From: Antilocapra americana
Taxonomy: Eukaryota; Chordata; Mammalia; Artiodactyla; Antilocapridae
Reading direction: 5' to 3'
Assembly: GCA_007570785.1 (NCBI GenBank)
Contig: ML661885.1
Coordinates: 15,945,732 to 16,009,731 of the forward strand
DNA: 64,000 nt
Translations under genes and position numbers: made by a program
Notes under the pieces: model-generated
Database searches by the model: none
Seen by the model: the letters and a program-made list of their open reading frames with translations, nothing else
Told to the model about the DNA's origin: nothing
Shown here: positions 1 to 11,993 of the stretch, piece after piece
Layout of the letters: every line of letters begins with the position of its first letter
How positions within the stretch are numbered: the stretch's first letter is position 1

Positions 1-144
1 TTTAGGTCTTAAGTGGGTTTCTTGTAGACAGCATATATATGGGTCTTATTTTTGTATCCATTTAGCCAGTCTGTGTCTTTTGGTTGGCATATTTCATCCA
101 TTTATATTTAAAGTAATTATTGATACATATATTCCTATTGCCAT
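1..144 (-). pseudogene. L1 ORF2 N-terminal fragment (endonuclease domain start)
   Basis: The minus-strand reading from the ATG at 144 shows the ORF2 opening motifs LNING and QETH of the apurinic-like endonuclease, with an in-frame stop between them. The remainder lies outside the window. Non-functional. Confidence 0.65.
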
Positions 145-193
145 TTTCTTAATTGTTTTGGATTGATTTTGTGTAGCTCTTTTTCCTCCTCTT

Positions 194-983
194 CTATTTC
201 TTGACTATGTAAGTCCCTTTAACATTTGTTGTAAAGCTGGTTTGGTGGCACTGAATTCTCTTTAACTCTTGCTTGTCTGTAAAGCTCTTTATTTCTCCAT
301 CAATTTTGAATGAGATCCTTGCTGGGTACAGTAATCTTGGATGTAGATTTTTCCCTTTCTGTACTTTAAATATATCCTGCCATTCCCTTCTGGCCTGCAG
401 AGTTTCTGTTGAAGATCGGCTGTTAAGCATATGGGATTTCCCTTGTATGTTACTTGTTGCTTTTCCCTTGCTGCTTTTAATATTCTTTGTGTTTAGTCTT
501 TGTTAGTTTGATTAGTATGTGTCTTGGCATGTTTCTCCTTGAGTTTATTCTGTATGGGACTCTTTGCACCTCTTGGACTTGATTGGCTATTTCCTTTTCC
601 ATGTTGGAGAAATTTTCAACTATAATCTCTTAAAAAATTTCTCATACCCTTTTTTTTCTCTTCCTCTTCTGGGACCCCTATAATTAGAATGTTGGTGCAT
701 GTGATATGGTCCCAGAGGTCTCTCTGAGACTGTCCTCAGCTCTTTTCATTCTTTTTACTTTATTCTCTTCAGATGTTATTTCCACCATTTTATCTCCCAG
801 CTCATTGATTTGTTGTTCTGCTTCAGATATTCTGCTATTAATTCCTTCCAGAGTATTTTTGATTTCAGTAATTGTGTTGTTTGTCTCTGTATGTTTATTC
901 TTTAATTCTTCTAGGTCTTTGTTAATTGATTCTTGCATTTTCTCCATTTTGTTTTCAAGGTTTTTGATCATCTTTACTATCAT
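194..983 (-). pseudogene. L1 ORF1 remnant (RNA-binding ORF1p)
   Basis: Two minus-strand open stretches form one broken ORF1. Bases 983-684 encode a coiled-coil segment (INSRISEAEQQINELGDKM). Bases 430-194 encode the conserved C-terminal region (ETLQARREWQDIFKV, LLYPARISF). Stops or frameshifts between about 680 and 430 separate them. ORF1p binds L1 RNA as a trimer; this copy cannot make it. Confidence 0.75.
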
Positions 984-1414
984 TATTCTGAATTCTTTTT
1001 CAGGTAGTTTACCTATTTCCTCTTCATTTATTTGGACTTCTGTGTTTTGAATTTATTCCTTCATTTGTGTAGTATTTCTCTGCCTTTTCATTATACTTTT
1101 TTTAAAATTTAACTTACTGTGTTTGAGGTCTCCTTTTCCCAAGCTTCAAGGTTGAATTCTTTCTTCCTTTTGGTTTCTGCCCCTCTAAGGTTGGTCCAGT
1201 AGTTTGTGTAAGCTTCTTATAGGGTGAGATTTGTGCTGAGTTTTGTTTGTTTGTTTTTCTTCTGATGGGCAAGACTGAGTGAGGTGGTAATCCTGTCTGC
1301 TGATGATTGGGTTTGTATTTTGGTTTTGTTGTTGTTTAGATGAGGCTCCTGCACAGGGTGCTACTGGTGGTTGGATGATGCTGGGTCTTGTATTCCAGTG
1401 GTTTTCTTTTCTTT

Positions 1415-1559
1415 CTTTTTTTTTTCAAATATTTGTTTATTTGGCTGTGCTAGGTCTTAGTTGCAGCATGTGGGATCTAGTTCCCTGACCAGGGATCAAA
1501 CCCAGGACCCCTGCACTGGGAGCTCAGAGTCTTAGCCACTGGACCACCAGGGAAGTCCC
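1415..1559 (-). mobile_element. CHR-type tRNA-derived SINE
   Basis: Minus-strand tRNA-related SINE inserted in the L1 5'UTR. It ends in the characteristic ccaccagggaagtccc and contains the B-box-like ccagggatcaaaccc. A T-rich stretch (minus-strand A tail) lies at the low-coordinate end. Confidence 0.8.
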
Positions 1560-1811
1560 ATCAAGTGGTTTTCTTAGTGTGAGTTATATTTGATACTCCC
1601 TAAGGTTAGTTCTCTGATAGTCTAGGGTCTTGGAGTCAGTGCTCCCACTCCAAAGGCTCAGGGCTTGATCTATGGTCAGGAACAAAGATTCCACAAGTGT
1701 TTTGTTATGGCATTAAGTGAGATTAAAACAAATACCCAAAAACAAGAAACCAAAGATGAACCCCAGACAAATCGCAGTTACAAAATCAGGCAAATAATAA
1801 TTAAAATAATG

Positions 1812-2742
1812 GAATATACACATATACATATACACCCATAAGCAAAGTCAAAACAGTCCAACTAAAATAAAGTACAGTCGATTAAACCAGTGAACAAAGG
1901 AAATCAAGAATTATATTTACCAGTTAAGAACAAAACTAACTAAAGCACAAACTGTAAAACAAAAACTAAAGCAAGGTGCCAAGTGGAGGATAAAGGAACA
2001 AAAACAAAACTAACAAATATGTTGAGAGGAAAGAAAGAATAGATATGCAAAGTTAAATAGAGGTAGATGAAGAAGATTTATATACATTAAAGAGTAACTG
2101 TAAGGGGGGAAAAACAGTAGGAAAGGCAAACAAAAGAATAGATGTAAAAAAAATAATAAGCTTAAAAAATTAAAACAAAATTATAAAAAAGAGAAAAGAA
2201 AAAAAAGGAATAAGAAAGAAAAGAAGAAAAAAAAAAGGTAAACTCCACAAAACTGCAAAAGCTCAACATAAAGGCACAGGTTCAAGACAACAATAAAAAG
2301 TGTGACTGAATATACACATATACATATATAACCACTAGGAAAATCAACAGTCCAACAAAAATAAAGTATAACAGATTGACCCAGCAAACAAAGGAAACCA
2401 AAAATTGCACAAACTGGAAGACAAAACTAAATCAAGGTGCCAACTGGGGAATAAAGCAATGAAAATAAAACTAACAAATATGTTGAGAGGAAAGGAAAGA
2501 AAGAAAGAATAGATAGGAAAAGTTAAATAGAGATAGATAAAGATTTATATACATTAAAGACTTACTGCAAGGGGAAAAGAACAGTAGGAAAAGCAAACAA
2601 AGGAATAAATGTAGAAAAATAATAATAGGTCTAAAAATTAAAAACTAAGATTAATAAAAGAGAAAAGAAAAAAAAGGAAAACTCCACAGAACTGCAAAAG
2701 CCCAATATAGAGACAGAGGTTTATAACAATAAAAAAATGTGA
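1812..2742. repeat. Two diverged tandem units in L1 5'UTR
   Basis: Unit 1 (about 1812-2306) and unit 2 (about 2307-2742) both begin with gaatatacacatatacatat, share cagtccaac and aacaaatatgttgagagga at matching places, and end near aacaataaaaa and a gtgac. They differ by many substitutions and indels. Monomer-like 5'UTR repeats are known in some mammalian L1 families and can carry promoter activity; activity here is not shown. Confidence 0.7.
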
Positions 2743-2812
2743 CAGAAAAAAGAAAAAAAAAGGCTCAAAAGCTTAATTAGATTTCATAATGCCAATAAAA
2801 AACAACTACAAC

Positions 2813-2828
2813 GGGGGGGGGGGGGGGG
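2813..2828. repeat. G16 homopolymer
   Basis: Sixteen consecutive G inside the A-rich L1 5'UTR. The length is likely variable between animals and error-prone in assemblies. Confidence 0.9.
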
Positions 2829-3454
2829 CGGTGGAAAAGGAAAAAAGAAAAAGAAAAAAAATTCAAAAGAATCTACAGAGCAAGTCAAAACATAAGAAAA
2901 ATAAATGTTTTTCTTGAGTCTCTGCTGTTAAGAGTCCTGTCTCTCACTGGGCATCACAGTCCACCTCACCTCTCTAGGATGCCCTCCAACACTGTGCTGA
3001 TCTCTGGACCTGTTGTGGGGGTAGGTCAGATTCTAATTTGATCCTGCTCCTGTGTTTTCTTACCTCCAGTGCCCACAGCTATCAGAAGTAGTACGCTTTC
3101 TTTTGTGGGAGCTGTCAATGTCCTTTTATATATTCCATAGACAGAGTCTGCTTAGTTGATGGTGTGGATTTAATCTGCAGTTTGTACAGCTGGTAGGAAG
3201 GTTTTGAGTCATCTTCCTTAGCCAAACTAAGGTTTCAATTGTGGTTTTATTTCCACCTCTGCATGTGGGCCTTCCACTGGGGATTGTTCCTGAGGCTGCC
3301 CTGGAAGACTTGGGTTTGCCCCTGTGAGGGCCAGGTGTGGAGGTGGTGCAGCTGCTTGGGTTGCAGGGGTTCTGGTAGCACCAGGGGAGTTGGTGGCACT
3401 CAGGGGAGTTGGCAGCTAGGGCAGCAGGAAATATAGTGCTCTAGGAGGGTATGG

Positions 3455-3572
3455 CAACCAGTATTGGCCAATACACTCCAGTATTCTTGCCTGGAGAAAC
3501 CCCTGCCAGAGAAGCCTGGCCGGCCACAGTCCACAGGGTCACAAAGAGCTGGACACGACCAAAGTGACCTTG
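3455..3572 (+). mobile_element. Bov-A SINE fragment
   Basis: Plus-strand BovB-derived SINE body with ccagtattcttgcctggaga, a diverged agtccacagggtcacaaaga and a terminal ctggacacgacc. It lacks the tRNA-derived head and is inserted in the L1 5'UTR. Confidence 0.8.
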
Positions 3573-4720
3573 TGCATATAGACACAAGATTTTTTTTTGC
3601 CGATGGCAGCTCTGCCCCGTGAGAGTTGAGCATGAAAGTGGCATGGCTGCTTGCCTTGTGGGTACCCTGGTGGCACAAAGTGTGCAGCTACATGGACTGC
3701 TGCTGCCCCAGGAGTTACAGCCCTATCTTAGTCTTTTTTCGAGCCTCTTGTAGCTGGCGATCAAAAGACTTCTTTAGCCAGTCTTTCTCTGCAGCTCTGC
3801 CTGTTCAGGCACTTAGAGGGCTTCTTTGCCTGAGGTCCTTCTCTGTTGTTTGGCATGTCAGGCACATAGAGGGGCCCCACTGGCTGGGATCCTACTCTGT
3901 AGATCGGTGCATGAGGCACTTAAAGGGGCACCCGGGGTGGGGTCCTACTCTGTAGTTCAGTGCATCAGGCACATTTGATGGGGCAGCCTCTCTATTGTTC
4001 AGATGCCAGATGCTGGTGTGTGGGAAGAGAGAGGCTATGGTGATGGCTCCACTCTCTATGTGTGATTCAGCAATATCACCTTGCTTCCATGGCTGCCTGG
4101 CTTTCCTCCACAGGCATTTCCCACCACAGTCCCCTCCCTCATGTCCCCTTGGTCCGTCTCTCTACAGTCAACAGCAGCCCTCACCCTGCGATTGCTCCAC
4201 AATCCCTAAACTCCAGCTCCCAGCCACTGTGCCTTCCAGAGGACCAGCCTCCCTGCTAGGGGTATGCATACCTGAGACAAAGACTGTCTGATTCTCATTT
4301 CATTTAGGCGGCCACAGATTAGCTGTTTCACTCTCAGCTTTAAATGTTTTTCCTCTGACTCAGACAGTTGCGCTGATGTGGGGATCGGACCCATGCTTCA
4401 GTTCCCCTACCCGCTGAGGGTAGGTCCAGTCCCACTAACATTCTTATTTTTCCTCCTAGTTTCTTCATCCTGCCAAGTTTTGCATGGTTCTGTATATTCT
4501 TTTCTGCTGGTCAGTACTCCTGCCCGCTCTCAGCTGGTGTTCTCCATGCACTTCGGTGTCTGAAGGTGTATTCTTGATGTATCCGTGGAGAGAGATGTAC
4601 TCCATGTCCACCTACTCCTCCACCATCTTGTTCTCAAGACTCGTCATATTGTCCTTTTTCACTTGCTTATTAAGCTGTCATGGCCCAAACACATATATAT
4701 CCTTACTCTGCTGCTTTAGG

Positions 4721-4936
4721 AGGCTCCCCAAGTGGTACCGGTGGTAAAGCACTCACTTGCCAATGCATTAGAGGTAAGAGGCTCGAGTTCGATCCCTGGG
4801 TCAGGAAGACCCCCAGGAGGAGGGCATGCAACCCACTCGAGTATTCTTGCCTGGAGAATTCCATCGGCAGAGGAGCCTGATGGGCTACAGTCCATGGAGT
4901 CGCAAACAGTTGAACGCAACTCAGTGACTTAGCACA
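4721..4936 (+). mobile_element. Bov-tA SINE
   Basis: Nearly complete plus-strand element: tRNA-Glu-like head with a B box (gttcgatccctgggt), then the BovB-derived body (agtattcttgcctggaga, ctacagtccatgg) ending in the actcagtgactta tail. Confidence 0.9.
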
Positions 4937-5097
4937 GACTCACACTGCTGCTTAGGAGGGAAGGCAGCCTTGGTGATTCTGTCCCTGCCTAGCAGTTCTT
5001 TCTTATCGTATGACTCTACTTCCTGCCTCCTTTCCCCATTATTTCACCCCCCTTTTCTCTGCCCCTTTTTGCCTGATCACCATTTAACACCTGTTCA

Positions 5098-5258
5098 AAA
5101 AGGCTCTAGACTTGACCTCTGAAGGGCTAGATTTTGAATTCTAACTCAACTACCTCTTAGTTCTGTGACTTGCAGTTGGTCACCTAAATTTCTCTGAACC
5201 TTAGTTTCATCATCTTCAAAATAGGGATTAAAAATGACAAAATGTTTTGAAGTCCAGA
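5098..5258 (+). mobile_element. MIR SINE
   Basis: Diverged mammalian-wide interspersed repeat recognised by its core order: ttctgtgacttgcagttggtc, then ctctgaaccttagtttcatcatc and aaaatagggatt. Confidence 0.7.
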
Positions 5259-5324
5259 TATGATCACGGAAGTGAAGGAGCTTGGTGAACTATACAGCAC
5301 CCGCTGATGGGAGGCGAAGCCTAT

Positions 5325-5582
5325 TGTTCGTTGTTCAGTTGCCAAGCCGTGTCCGACTCTGTGACCCCATGGACTGTGGCATGCTAGGCTTCCTCACCCT
5401 TCAATATCTCCCGGAGCTTGTTCAAACTCATGTCTGTTGAGTCAGTGATGCCTTCCAACCATCTCATCCTCTGTCATCTCCTTCTCCCCTTGCCCTCAAT
5501 CTTTGCCAGCATCAGGGTCTTTTCCAGTGAGTCAGCTCTTCGCATCAGGTGGCCCAAGTACTGGAGCTTCAGCTTCAGCATC
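5325..5582 (-). mobile_element. BovB 3' end fragment
   Basis: Minus-strand BovB 3' region. It contains the complement of the usual end (ttgttcagttgcc, gtgtccgactctgtgacccc) followed by sequence for the ORF C-terminus (gagtcagctcttcgcatc). Confidence 0.8.
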
Positions 5583-5932
5583 AGCCTGTTTTGTTTTTTT
5601 TCTTTTCAGCTGTGGGAACGTTGAACTGGGTCTCCCTTGCTGCGCACAGTCTTTCTCTAGTTGCAGTGAATGAAGGTTACTCTTTGTCATGGTGCATGAG
5701 CTTCTCATTGTGGTGTCTCCTCGTTGCAGAGCACCGGCTCTAGACATGAGTGCTTCAGTAGTTGCAGCCCACAGGCTCAGTAGTTGCGGCTCAAAGGCTC
5801 TAGAGCCTGGGCTCAGAAGTTTGCCACATGGACTTCACTGCTCCATGGCATGTGGAATCTTCTCTGACCAGGGAGCAAACCCTGCATTGGCAGGTAGATT
5901 CCTATCCATCGCACCAGTAGGGAAGTCCAATG
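5583..5932 (-). mobile_element. Long CHR-type SINE
   Basis: Full-size minus-strand element abutting the BovB piece. It has the repeated ctcagtagttgcggctc/gagcaccggctctag section, then gaccagggagcaaaccc and caccagtagggaagtcc. Confidence 0.8.
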
Positions 5933-7099
5933 CCTAGCTTTTCTTCTGAATTACTCTGTTCTTTCTGAAGTGAACAGATGAGATGTTGGGTAGAGATGAG
6001 AAAGGGGGTATATGACAGTGACTAAGAAGTACCCACACCAAGATTCCCAAATTTCATACCACTTTGTGAACATGGAAGAGACTAGACAGACTGCTTTGAA
6101 CTGAACTTGCCATAGACAAACATTCAAGGTTGAAATCTTGTCTCTCTGCCATACTCAGCGTGCTTCTGCACGTGGCATCCTCCCAGACCTGCCCTTATTC
6201 ATGAGAATAACAAGGACAGCTGCCTGGGATTGAATATTTATATGTGCCACACAGGCACATGAGAGTCAGTTATATTTCCTGTGTGATTTAATCGTTAACA
6301 CAGCACTGTGAGGGACATAAAACAATTCCCATTTTATAGGACAGGAAACAGGCTTAGTGAAGCGAGGTAATTTACCAGAGTCACCCAGCTTCTGAAAAGA
6401 AGAGTCAGAATTTTACCTTGAAAACTAACTCTATTACTTTACAGATTGAGTTCTTTAACTAGTACACCTATTGTCCTTCCAAATCCATTCTCTTAATGAT
6501 CCATACCAGTGAGGTTTTAAAATGAAAGTAACTCTAATCAAATTGATTCATTTTAAACTATGAAGACTAATAGGGAGGGTAGAATTTACAATGTGCTAAG
6601 AATATCTGATGCCCCTAAATAGATCTAATTGGTGAATTTTCAGACAGTTTAACAAAAGTTTTAAAAATGTGGCAATTTTGTCCCCAAAGCATATATTGAA
6701 TGCCAGGCCTTGGGGATGCAAGATGATAAAGATAGTCACCTTATTTACATCACTTGCAAACAGGGAAACATATGAAAGGGGGGATTTTGAAAGAATATGG
6801 AAAAGACTACTTCCTGGCTATGTTGGGACTATAACTGAGGGGCACCTGAGCTTGCCTAGGAGCTGAAGATGACTGCCTGCAAGAGCTAAGGCTTGAGCAT
6901 AGCTGAATAGGAGAAAAGAGGTGTGCCGGGCAGAGGGAACATGAACCATGTAAATGGTGTCTACAGGGGATGACAAACACTCTGGTGTCACCCAGTAGAA
7001 ATTGATGGAAGGAGGTGGGAGACAAGAGGCAGGCAAGATCTGGTCATGGAAGGCCTTGATTAAATAGTGAATCCCACTAGGAGACTGTGAGTAGAAAAA
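5933..7099. other. Intergenic, no gene recognised
   Basis: No coding exon was found. Bases 6330-6480 look like a diverged MIR (gacaggaaacaggcttag, gtcacccagcttctg). Bases 6840-7080 resemble an old interspersed repeat I could not name. The short ORFs here carry no known domain. Confidence 0.5.
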
Positions 7100-7600
7100 A
7101 AGACGGGAGACCCCTGTGAGCTAATGATTCCTCAAGAAATCAGGTTTGCTTCACCACAATTTAACTTTTGCTTAACAAAACTATGCAACAGAGGCAGGAG
7201 ACATGTTCCCAAACAATAAAACAATGATGGCATGAGCCCCACATCCTGCCTGGTGAGCTCAGTAAGCTAATGGTCCCTAGGACACTCTCTCTGCATACAT
7301 TAAAAAAATTATAATTGTGGACCTAGCTTAACGATGTAGGGACAAGAAAACTTTCCTGCTCAACCTGCTAGAGAAAGACAGAGAATTTCTTCTCTCCTTC
7401 CCCACTTTTCCTTTGATTATAAAACTGTAGCCCAGTAAGTTCTTGGGGCACAGCAACCTCCTTGCCCGCCTGCTTGTAAACCTCACAAGTGTCCTGTTCT
7501 AATTAATCACTTCTTATCTCTCACTTTGCCTTTGGCTGAATTCTTTTTTGCACTGAGATATAAAGGACTCTGGTGCTGGAGATGTTTGGAAACCCCTTAA
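7100..7600 (+). mobile_element. Probable LTR of an endogenous retrovirus-like element
   Basis: The order suggests an LTR: an upstream segment, a TATA-like gattataaaactgtagccc near 7418, and a downstream ctttggctgaattctttttt stretch near 7530 resembling U5. No clear terminal TG/CA pair or target-site duplication was identified, so edges and class are uncertain. Confidence 0.4.
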
Positions 7601-7749
7601 CGAGACCCAAACGGTTTCATATATAAACATACACAGGACATAGCAGAGAAGAAGATAAAGGAGAGTTTGTAATTGTCACCTCTACATGAGCAGAGTGAAT
7701 GAGTAGTAGGCTGTAGTAAGTAGTAGTAGTAGAAGGAGTAGTGAGGCTG

Positions 7750-7942
7750 AGGGCTTCCCTGGTGGCTCAGCTGGTAAAGCACCTGCCTGCGATGCAGGAG
7801 ACCTGGGTTCCGTCCCTGGGTTGGGAAGACCTCCTGGAGAAGAGAATGGCTACCCACTCCAATATTCTGGCCCGGACTTCCATGCACTGTATATTCCATG
7901 GGGTTGCAAAGAGTTGGACACGAGCGAGCAACTTTCACAGTA
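7750..7942 (+). mobile_element. Bov-tA SINE
   Basis: Plus strand; ggcttccctggtggctcag head, B-box-like gttccgtccctgggt, BovB-derived body and tail gttggacacgagcgagcaac. Confidence 0.9.
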
Positions 7943-8365
7943 AGGCTGAAGCAGATTTTCATGATCTCCCTCTTCCATTACCATGTTTCCTTTGCCTTCA
8001 GGCAGCAAACTTCCTGGCTGGAGTTTTACCCAGAGGGGTGACTTGAACTTTTATTTCTGAGGGATCTGAGCTCCAAGTGATCTTGTCTTCAAGGAGCTGT
8101 CAGTAATTGTCCACTAACTTCGATGCTGAATTCTAGGAGTCCCCAGGGATCCATTTGTAGTCTTAGTCTAAATCAATAACAGGTGAGATGAGAATTAACA
8201 GTCCCCAGAGGGTATCTTCAGGTATAAGGGAGACCCTGCTTCTTCCCAAAAGGTGGTAGCAGATTGATTTAACTGTTCAGGAGGATCATGAGGGTTTCAA
8301 AATGACGCCCTGCTCAATTTCTTAGCACTTTTTCTCAATCAGTATCCTAAATTTTACATGGTACT

Positions 8366-8612
8366 GAGTTCAGTTCAGTTCAGCTAAGTCGTGTCTGACT
8401 TTTAATAGTGACCCCCATGGACTGCAGCATGTCAGGCTTCCCTGTCCTTCACTATCTCACAAAGATTACTCAAACTCATGTTCGCTGAGTCAGTGATGCT
8501 CTCTAACCATCTCATTCTCTGCCACCTTCTTCTCCTTTTGCCTTCAATCTTTCCCAGCATCAGGATACTTTCCAGTGAGTTGGCTGTTTGCATCAGGTGG
8601 CCAAAGTACTAA
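8366..8612 (-). mobile_element. BovB 3' end fragment
   Basis: Minus strand; begins with the cagttcagttcagctaagtc tail complement and continues into the ORF end (caggatactttccagtgag, gcatcaggtggccaaagtac). Confidence 0.85.
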
Positions 8613-8847
8613 CTAAACTACATTTAACTTAGCAACTTATTGGACCAATCTTAAGTTTGATTTTACAATGATCAAAAAGCTATCTGGGTTAAAGAAAAGA
8701 ATAGTAGACATTTCCTAGGATCCTGCTGTGCCCTGAAATGAAATATGAGGCATCAGAGGTTATACTCTTTCTTTAAGCTATCTGGTATCATTAAAAGCAG
8801 CCATTCCACTTCTCAGGCTATATAAATCACACCATTGATTTTCGAGG

Positions 8848-8975
8848 CTGGGGGAATTCCCTGGGGGTCCAGCAGTTAGGGCTTCGAGTTTCCACTGCAC
8901 GGAGCATGGGTTTGATCTCTGGTCAGGAAACTGAGATTCTGCATGCCACTTGGCCAAAAAAGAAAAATAAAAACC
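8848..8975 (+). mobile_element. CHR-type SINE
   Basis: Plus strand; gaattccctgggggtccagc head and gggtttgatctctggtcagg B-box region, ending in an A-rich tail. Confidence 0.8.
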
Positions 8976-8989
8976 TGTTGTCTTCTGTT

Positions 8990-9565
8990 CTTTGATAGGT
9001 GCATTGAATGCTCACAAATCCCTGTTCTCAATAGACAAGAAATAACTCAAATAGCTATTTAACCCTCCTGAGCTCTTGGCTTTCAGATTCTCATTTATGA
9101 ATATTGTGGAATTGTTCCCACTTTTGGCTCTACCTGAGCAAGATAATAAAAATTAGACCCCCCATTTTCTGGAGGATTTGTTGCCTGCAACCTACTGTCA
9201 ATATCAATTTCTGTAAGAATTGTAGTTCTCAACTGAAAGCCTAGGTAGAAAAGGTAATTATTGGAAGGATGCGGAGGGTTCATTGGTCATGTTCCTATGT
9301 CTGGCAAGCAAGGAGGCAGGGAATAGGTAACTTTTTCGATTTCTGTAGCAGTATGTGGGGGTGCCACTTTCACCTGGATGTAGATAATGGGTGTTTCCTA
9401 AACCCAGGGTGGGGATTTCTATGCTGAACAACCAAAACAAAATATTCCACAATGCCCACTACATTTTCTACTTCCTAGATTTCAGGATTTTTCAGTTCAC
9501 ACTTCTGGAATTTTTCTATGAGATTCTATATTGCCTACAGATATTTTTCCTACTCTTTTCCAGTA
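8990..9565. other. No gene recognised
   Basis: Unassigned sequence between a SINE and the BovB copy. Short ORFs on both strands have no recognisable domain. Confidence 0.4.
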
Positions 9566-9581
9566 TTTATGCCTATTTTCT

Positions 9582-9914
9582 TCAATTTAAATCTGAATTT
9601 GGCAATAAAGAGTTCATGATCTGAGCTACAATCACCTCCATTTTTGCTGACTGTATAGAGCTTCTCCATCTTTGGCTGCAAAGAATATAATCAATCTGAT
9701 TTTGGTATTGACCATCTGGTGATGTCCATGTATAGAGTCTTCTCTTGTGTTGTTGGAAGAGGGTGTTTGCCATGACCAGTGTATTCTCTTGGCAAAACTC
9801 TACTAGCCTTTGTCCTGCTTTATTCTGTACTCCAAGCCCAAATTTGCCTGTTACACCAGGTATCTCTTGATGTCCTACTTTTGCATTCCAGTCCCTATAA
9901 TGAAAAGGACCCAT
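9582..9914 (-). pseudogene. BovB endonuclease fragment
   Basis: The 110-residue minus-strand open stretch matches the AP-like endonuclease half of BovB ORF2, with motifs GDWNAKVG-like RDWNAKVGHQE and YTWTSPDG followed by QIDYIL. The N-terminal endonuclease part is missing, and it is in the wrong orientation relative to the RT part, so it is not functional. Confidence 0.85.
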
Positions 9915-9986
9915 GAACTTCCAATGTTCAAGTTGGATTTAAAAAAGGCAGATGAACCAGAGATCAAATTGCCAACATCCGCTGGA

Positions 9987-11089
9987 TCATAGAAAAAGTA
10001 AGAGTTCCAGAAAAACATCTACTTCTGCTTTCTTGACTACGCCAAAGCTTTTGACTGTGTGGATCACAGCAAACTGTGGAAAATTCTGAAAGAGATGGGA
10101 ATACCAGACCACCTGACCTGCCTCCTGAGAAATCTGTATGCAGGTCAAGAAACAACAATTAGAACCGGACATGGAACAAAAGACTGGTTCCAAATCGGGA
10201 AAGGAGTATGTCAAGGCTATATACTGTCACCTTGCTTATTTAACATGCAGAGTATATCATGCTAAATGCTAGGCTGGAAGAAACACAAGCTGGAATCAAG
10301 ATTGCTGGGAGAAATATCAATAATCTCAGATATGCAGATGACACCACCCTTATGGCAGAAAGCAAAGAGGAACTGAAGAACCTCTTGATGAAAGTGAAAG
10401 AGGAGAGTGAAAAAGTTGGCTTAAAGCTCAACATTCAGAAAACTAAGATCATGGAATCTGGTCCCATCACTTCATGGCAAATAGATGGGAAACAATGAAA
10501 ACAGTGAGAGACTTTATGTCTGGGGGCTCCAAAATCACTGCAGATGGTGACTGCAGCCTTGAAATTAAAAGACGCTTGCTCCTTGGAAGAAAAGCTAAAA
10601 CCAACCTAGTCAGCATATTAAAAAGCAGAGACATTACTCTGCCGACAAAGGTCTGTCTAGTCAAAGCTATGGTTTTTCCAGTAGGCATGTATGGATGTCA
10701 GAGTTGGACCATAAAGAAGGCCGAGGGCAGAAGAATTGATGTTTTTGAAGTGTGGTGTTGGAGAAGACTCTTGAGAGTCCCCTGGACCGCAAGGAGATCA
10801 AACCAATCAATCCTAAAGGAAAATAAATTCTGAATATTCATTGAAAGGACTGATGCTGAAGCTGAAGCTCCAATACTTTGGCTACTTGATGGGAAGAACT
10901 GACTCCTTGAAGACCCTGATGCTGGGAAAGATTGAAGGCAGGAGGAGAAGGGGACAACAGAGGATGAGATGGCTGGATGGCATCACTGACTCAATGGACA
11001 TGAGTTTGAGTAAGCTCTGGGAGTTGGTGATGGACAGGGAAGCCTGGTATGCTGCAGTCCATGGGGTCACAAGAGTCGGACATGACTGA
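9987..11089 (+). pseudogene. BovB reverse transcriptase remnant
   Basis: Successive plus-strand open pieces give the RT domain: DHSKLWKILKEMGIPDHL, GVCQGYILSPCLF, then the catalytic YADDTTLMA near 10333. The C-terminal region follows, with GSKITADGDCSLEIKRRLL, MYGCQSWT and the WCWRRLLRVPWTARRSN stretch. A stop after about 10257 and frameshifts near 10495 and 10830 break it. RT copies LINE RNA at the nick; this copy is dead. Confidence 0.85.
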
Positions 11090-11189
11090 GTGACTTAACT
11101 GAAGTGATTTATGCCTAACTTAAAAAAAAATACAACATTATCTGGATATTCCCAAGAAATGCTAGAGTGTACTGATGGCAAGTATTCCT

Positions 11190-11960
11190 ATGTGTTTTAT
11201 TTTGACATATAATTGACATGTAACATTACTTTTCAGGTGTAAAACATAATGATTCAATATTTGTATATGTTGCAATATCATCTCTACATTAAATCTAGTT
11301 ACCATCTCTCACCACAGAAAACTTTGACGAGAACTTTTAAGACGAACTCTCTTAGCAATATAATATTACTAACTACATACATGCTGTACATTACATTCCC
11401 ATGAAATTTTATAATGGGAAGTTTTTATCTCTTGACCCCCTTCACCCATTTTGCCCACTCACCACCCCTTACCTATACCAACTACCAATAAGCTCTCTGT
11501 AAGCTCGGGTTTTAAGTGAGATCATGTATTTGTCTTTGCCTTATGTCATTTACCATAATGAGCTAGATCTATCCATAATGTTGCAAATGGCAAGATTTTC
11601 TTTTTAAAAGCTGAATAATATTCCATTATATTTATATACCAGTTTCTTTATCCATTCCTTTAGTGGCCACAGGTTTTCATATCTTGGCTATTATAAATAA
11701 TGCCTCAATGAACATTGGGGTGCATGAATCTTTTTGAGTTACTGTTTTTGGATAAACACCCAAGAGTGGAAATACTGGATCATATAGTAGTTGTATTTTT
11801 AATTTTTTGAGGAACCTCCAAGTCTTCCCTAGTGACTGTACAATTTTACATTCCCACCAAGACTGCATGAGGAGTCTCTTTTCTTTATATCCTCACCCAC
11901 ACTTGTTCATTGGTCCTCATTTTTAATGAGTGTCTCTGAATAATGTTTTTTGTGGTAACT
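11190..11960 (-). mobile_element. L1 3' region fragment
   Basis: Minus-strand L1 recognised by the order of conserved 3' sequences: gtgagatcatgtatttgtc, then ttccattatatttatatacc, caatgaacattggggtgc and cattcccaccaagactgc. Confidence 0.8.
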
Positions 11961-11993
11961 TTAGCCTGAGGTTGTCTTAAAATAATAAATGAG

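Larger units (their letters stand above)
1..4640 (-). mobile_element. L1 LINE, 5' half (5'UTR, ORF1 remnant, ORF2 start)
   Basis: Read on the minus strand, this begins near 4640 with the start typical of artiodactyl L1 (an aagatggtggagga-like motif). It runs through a very long 5'UTR, an ORF1 coiled coil and nucleic-acid-binding region (983 to about 194) and the first residues of the ORF2 endonuclease domain (from 144) before leaving the window. The roughly 3.6-kb 5'UTR contains two tandem units, a G run and two later SINEs. The ORFs carry stops and frame shifts, so the copy is dead. Family by eye; subfamily not determined. Confidence 0.8.
9566..11098 (+). mobile_element. BovB (RTE) LINE with inverted 5' segment
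   Basis: One BovB insertion in two orientations. Bases about 9566-9912 read as endonuclease on the minus strand. From about 9913 the element reads as reverse transcriptase and C-terminus on the plus strand, ending with the usual catgactgagtgacttaact tail. The two pieces abut without filler, as expected from 5' inversion (twin priming) during LINE integration. Confidence 0.85.
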
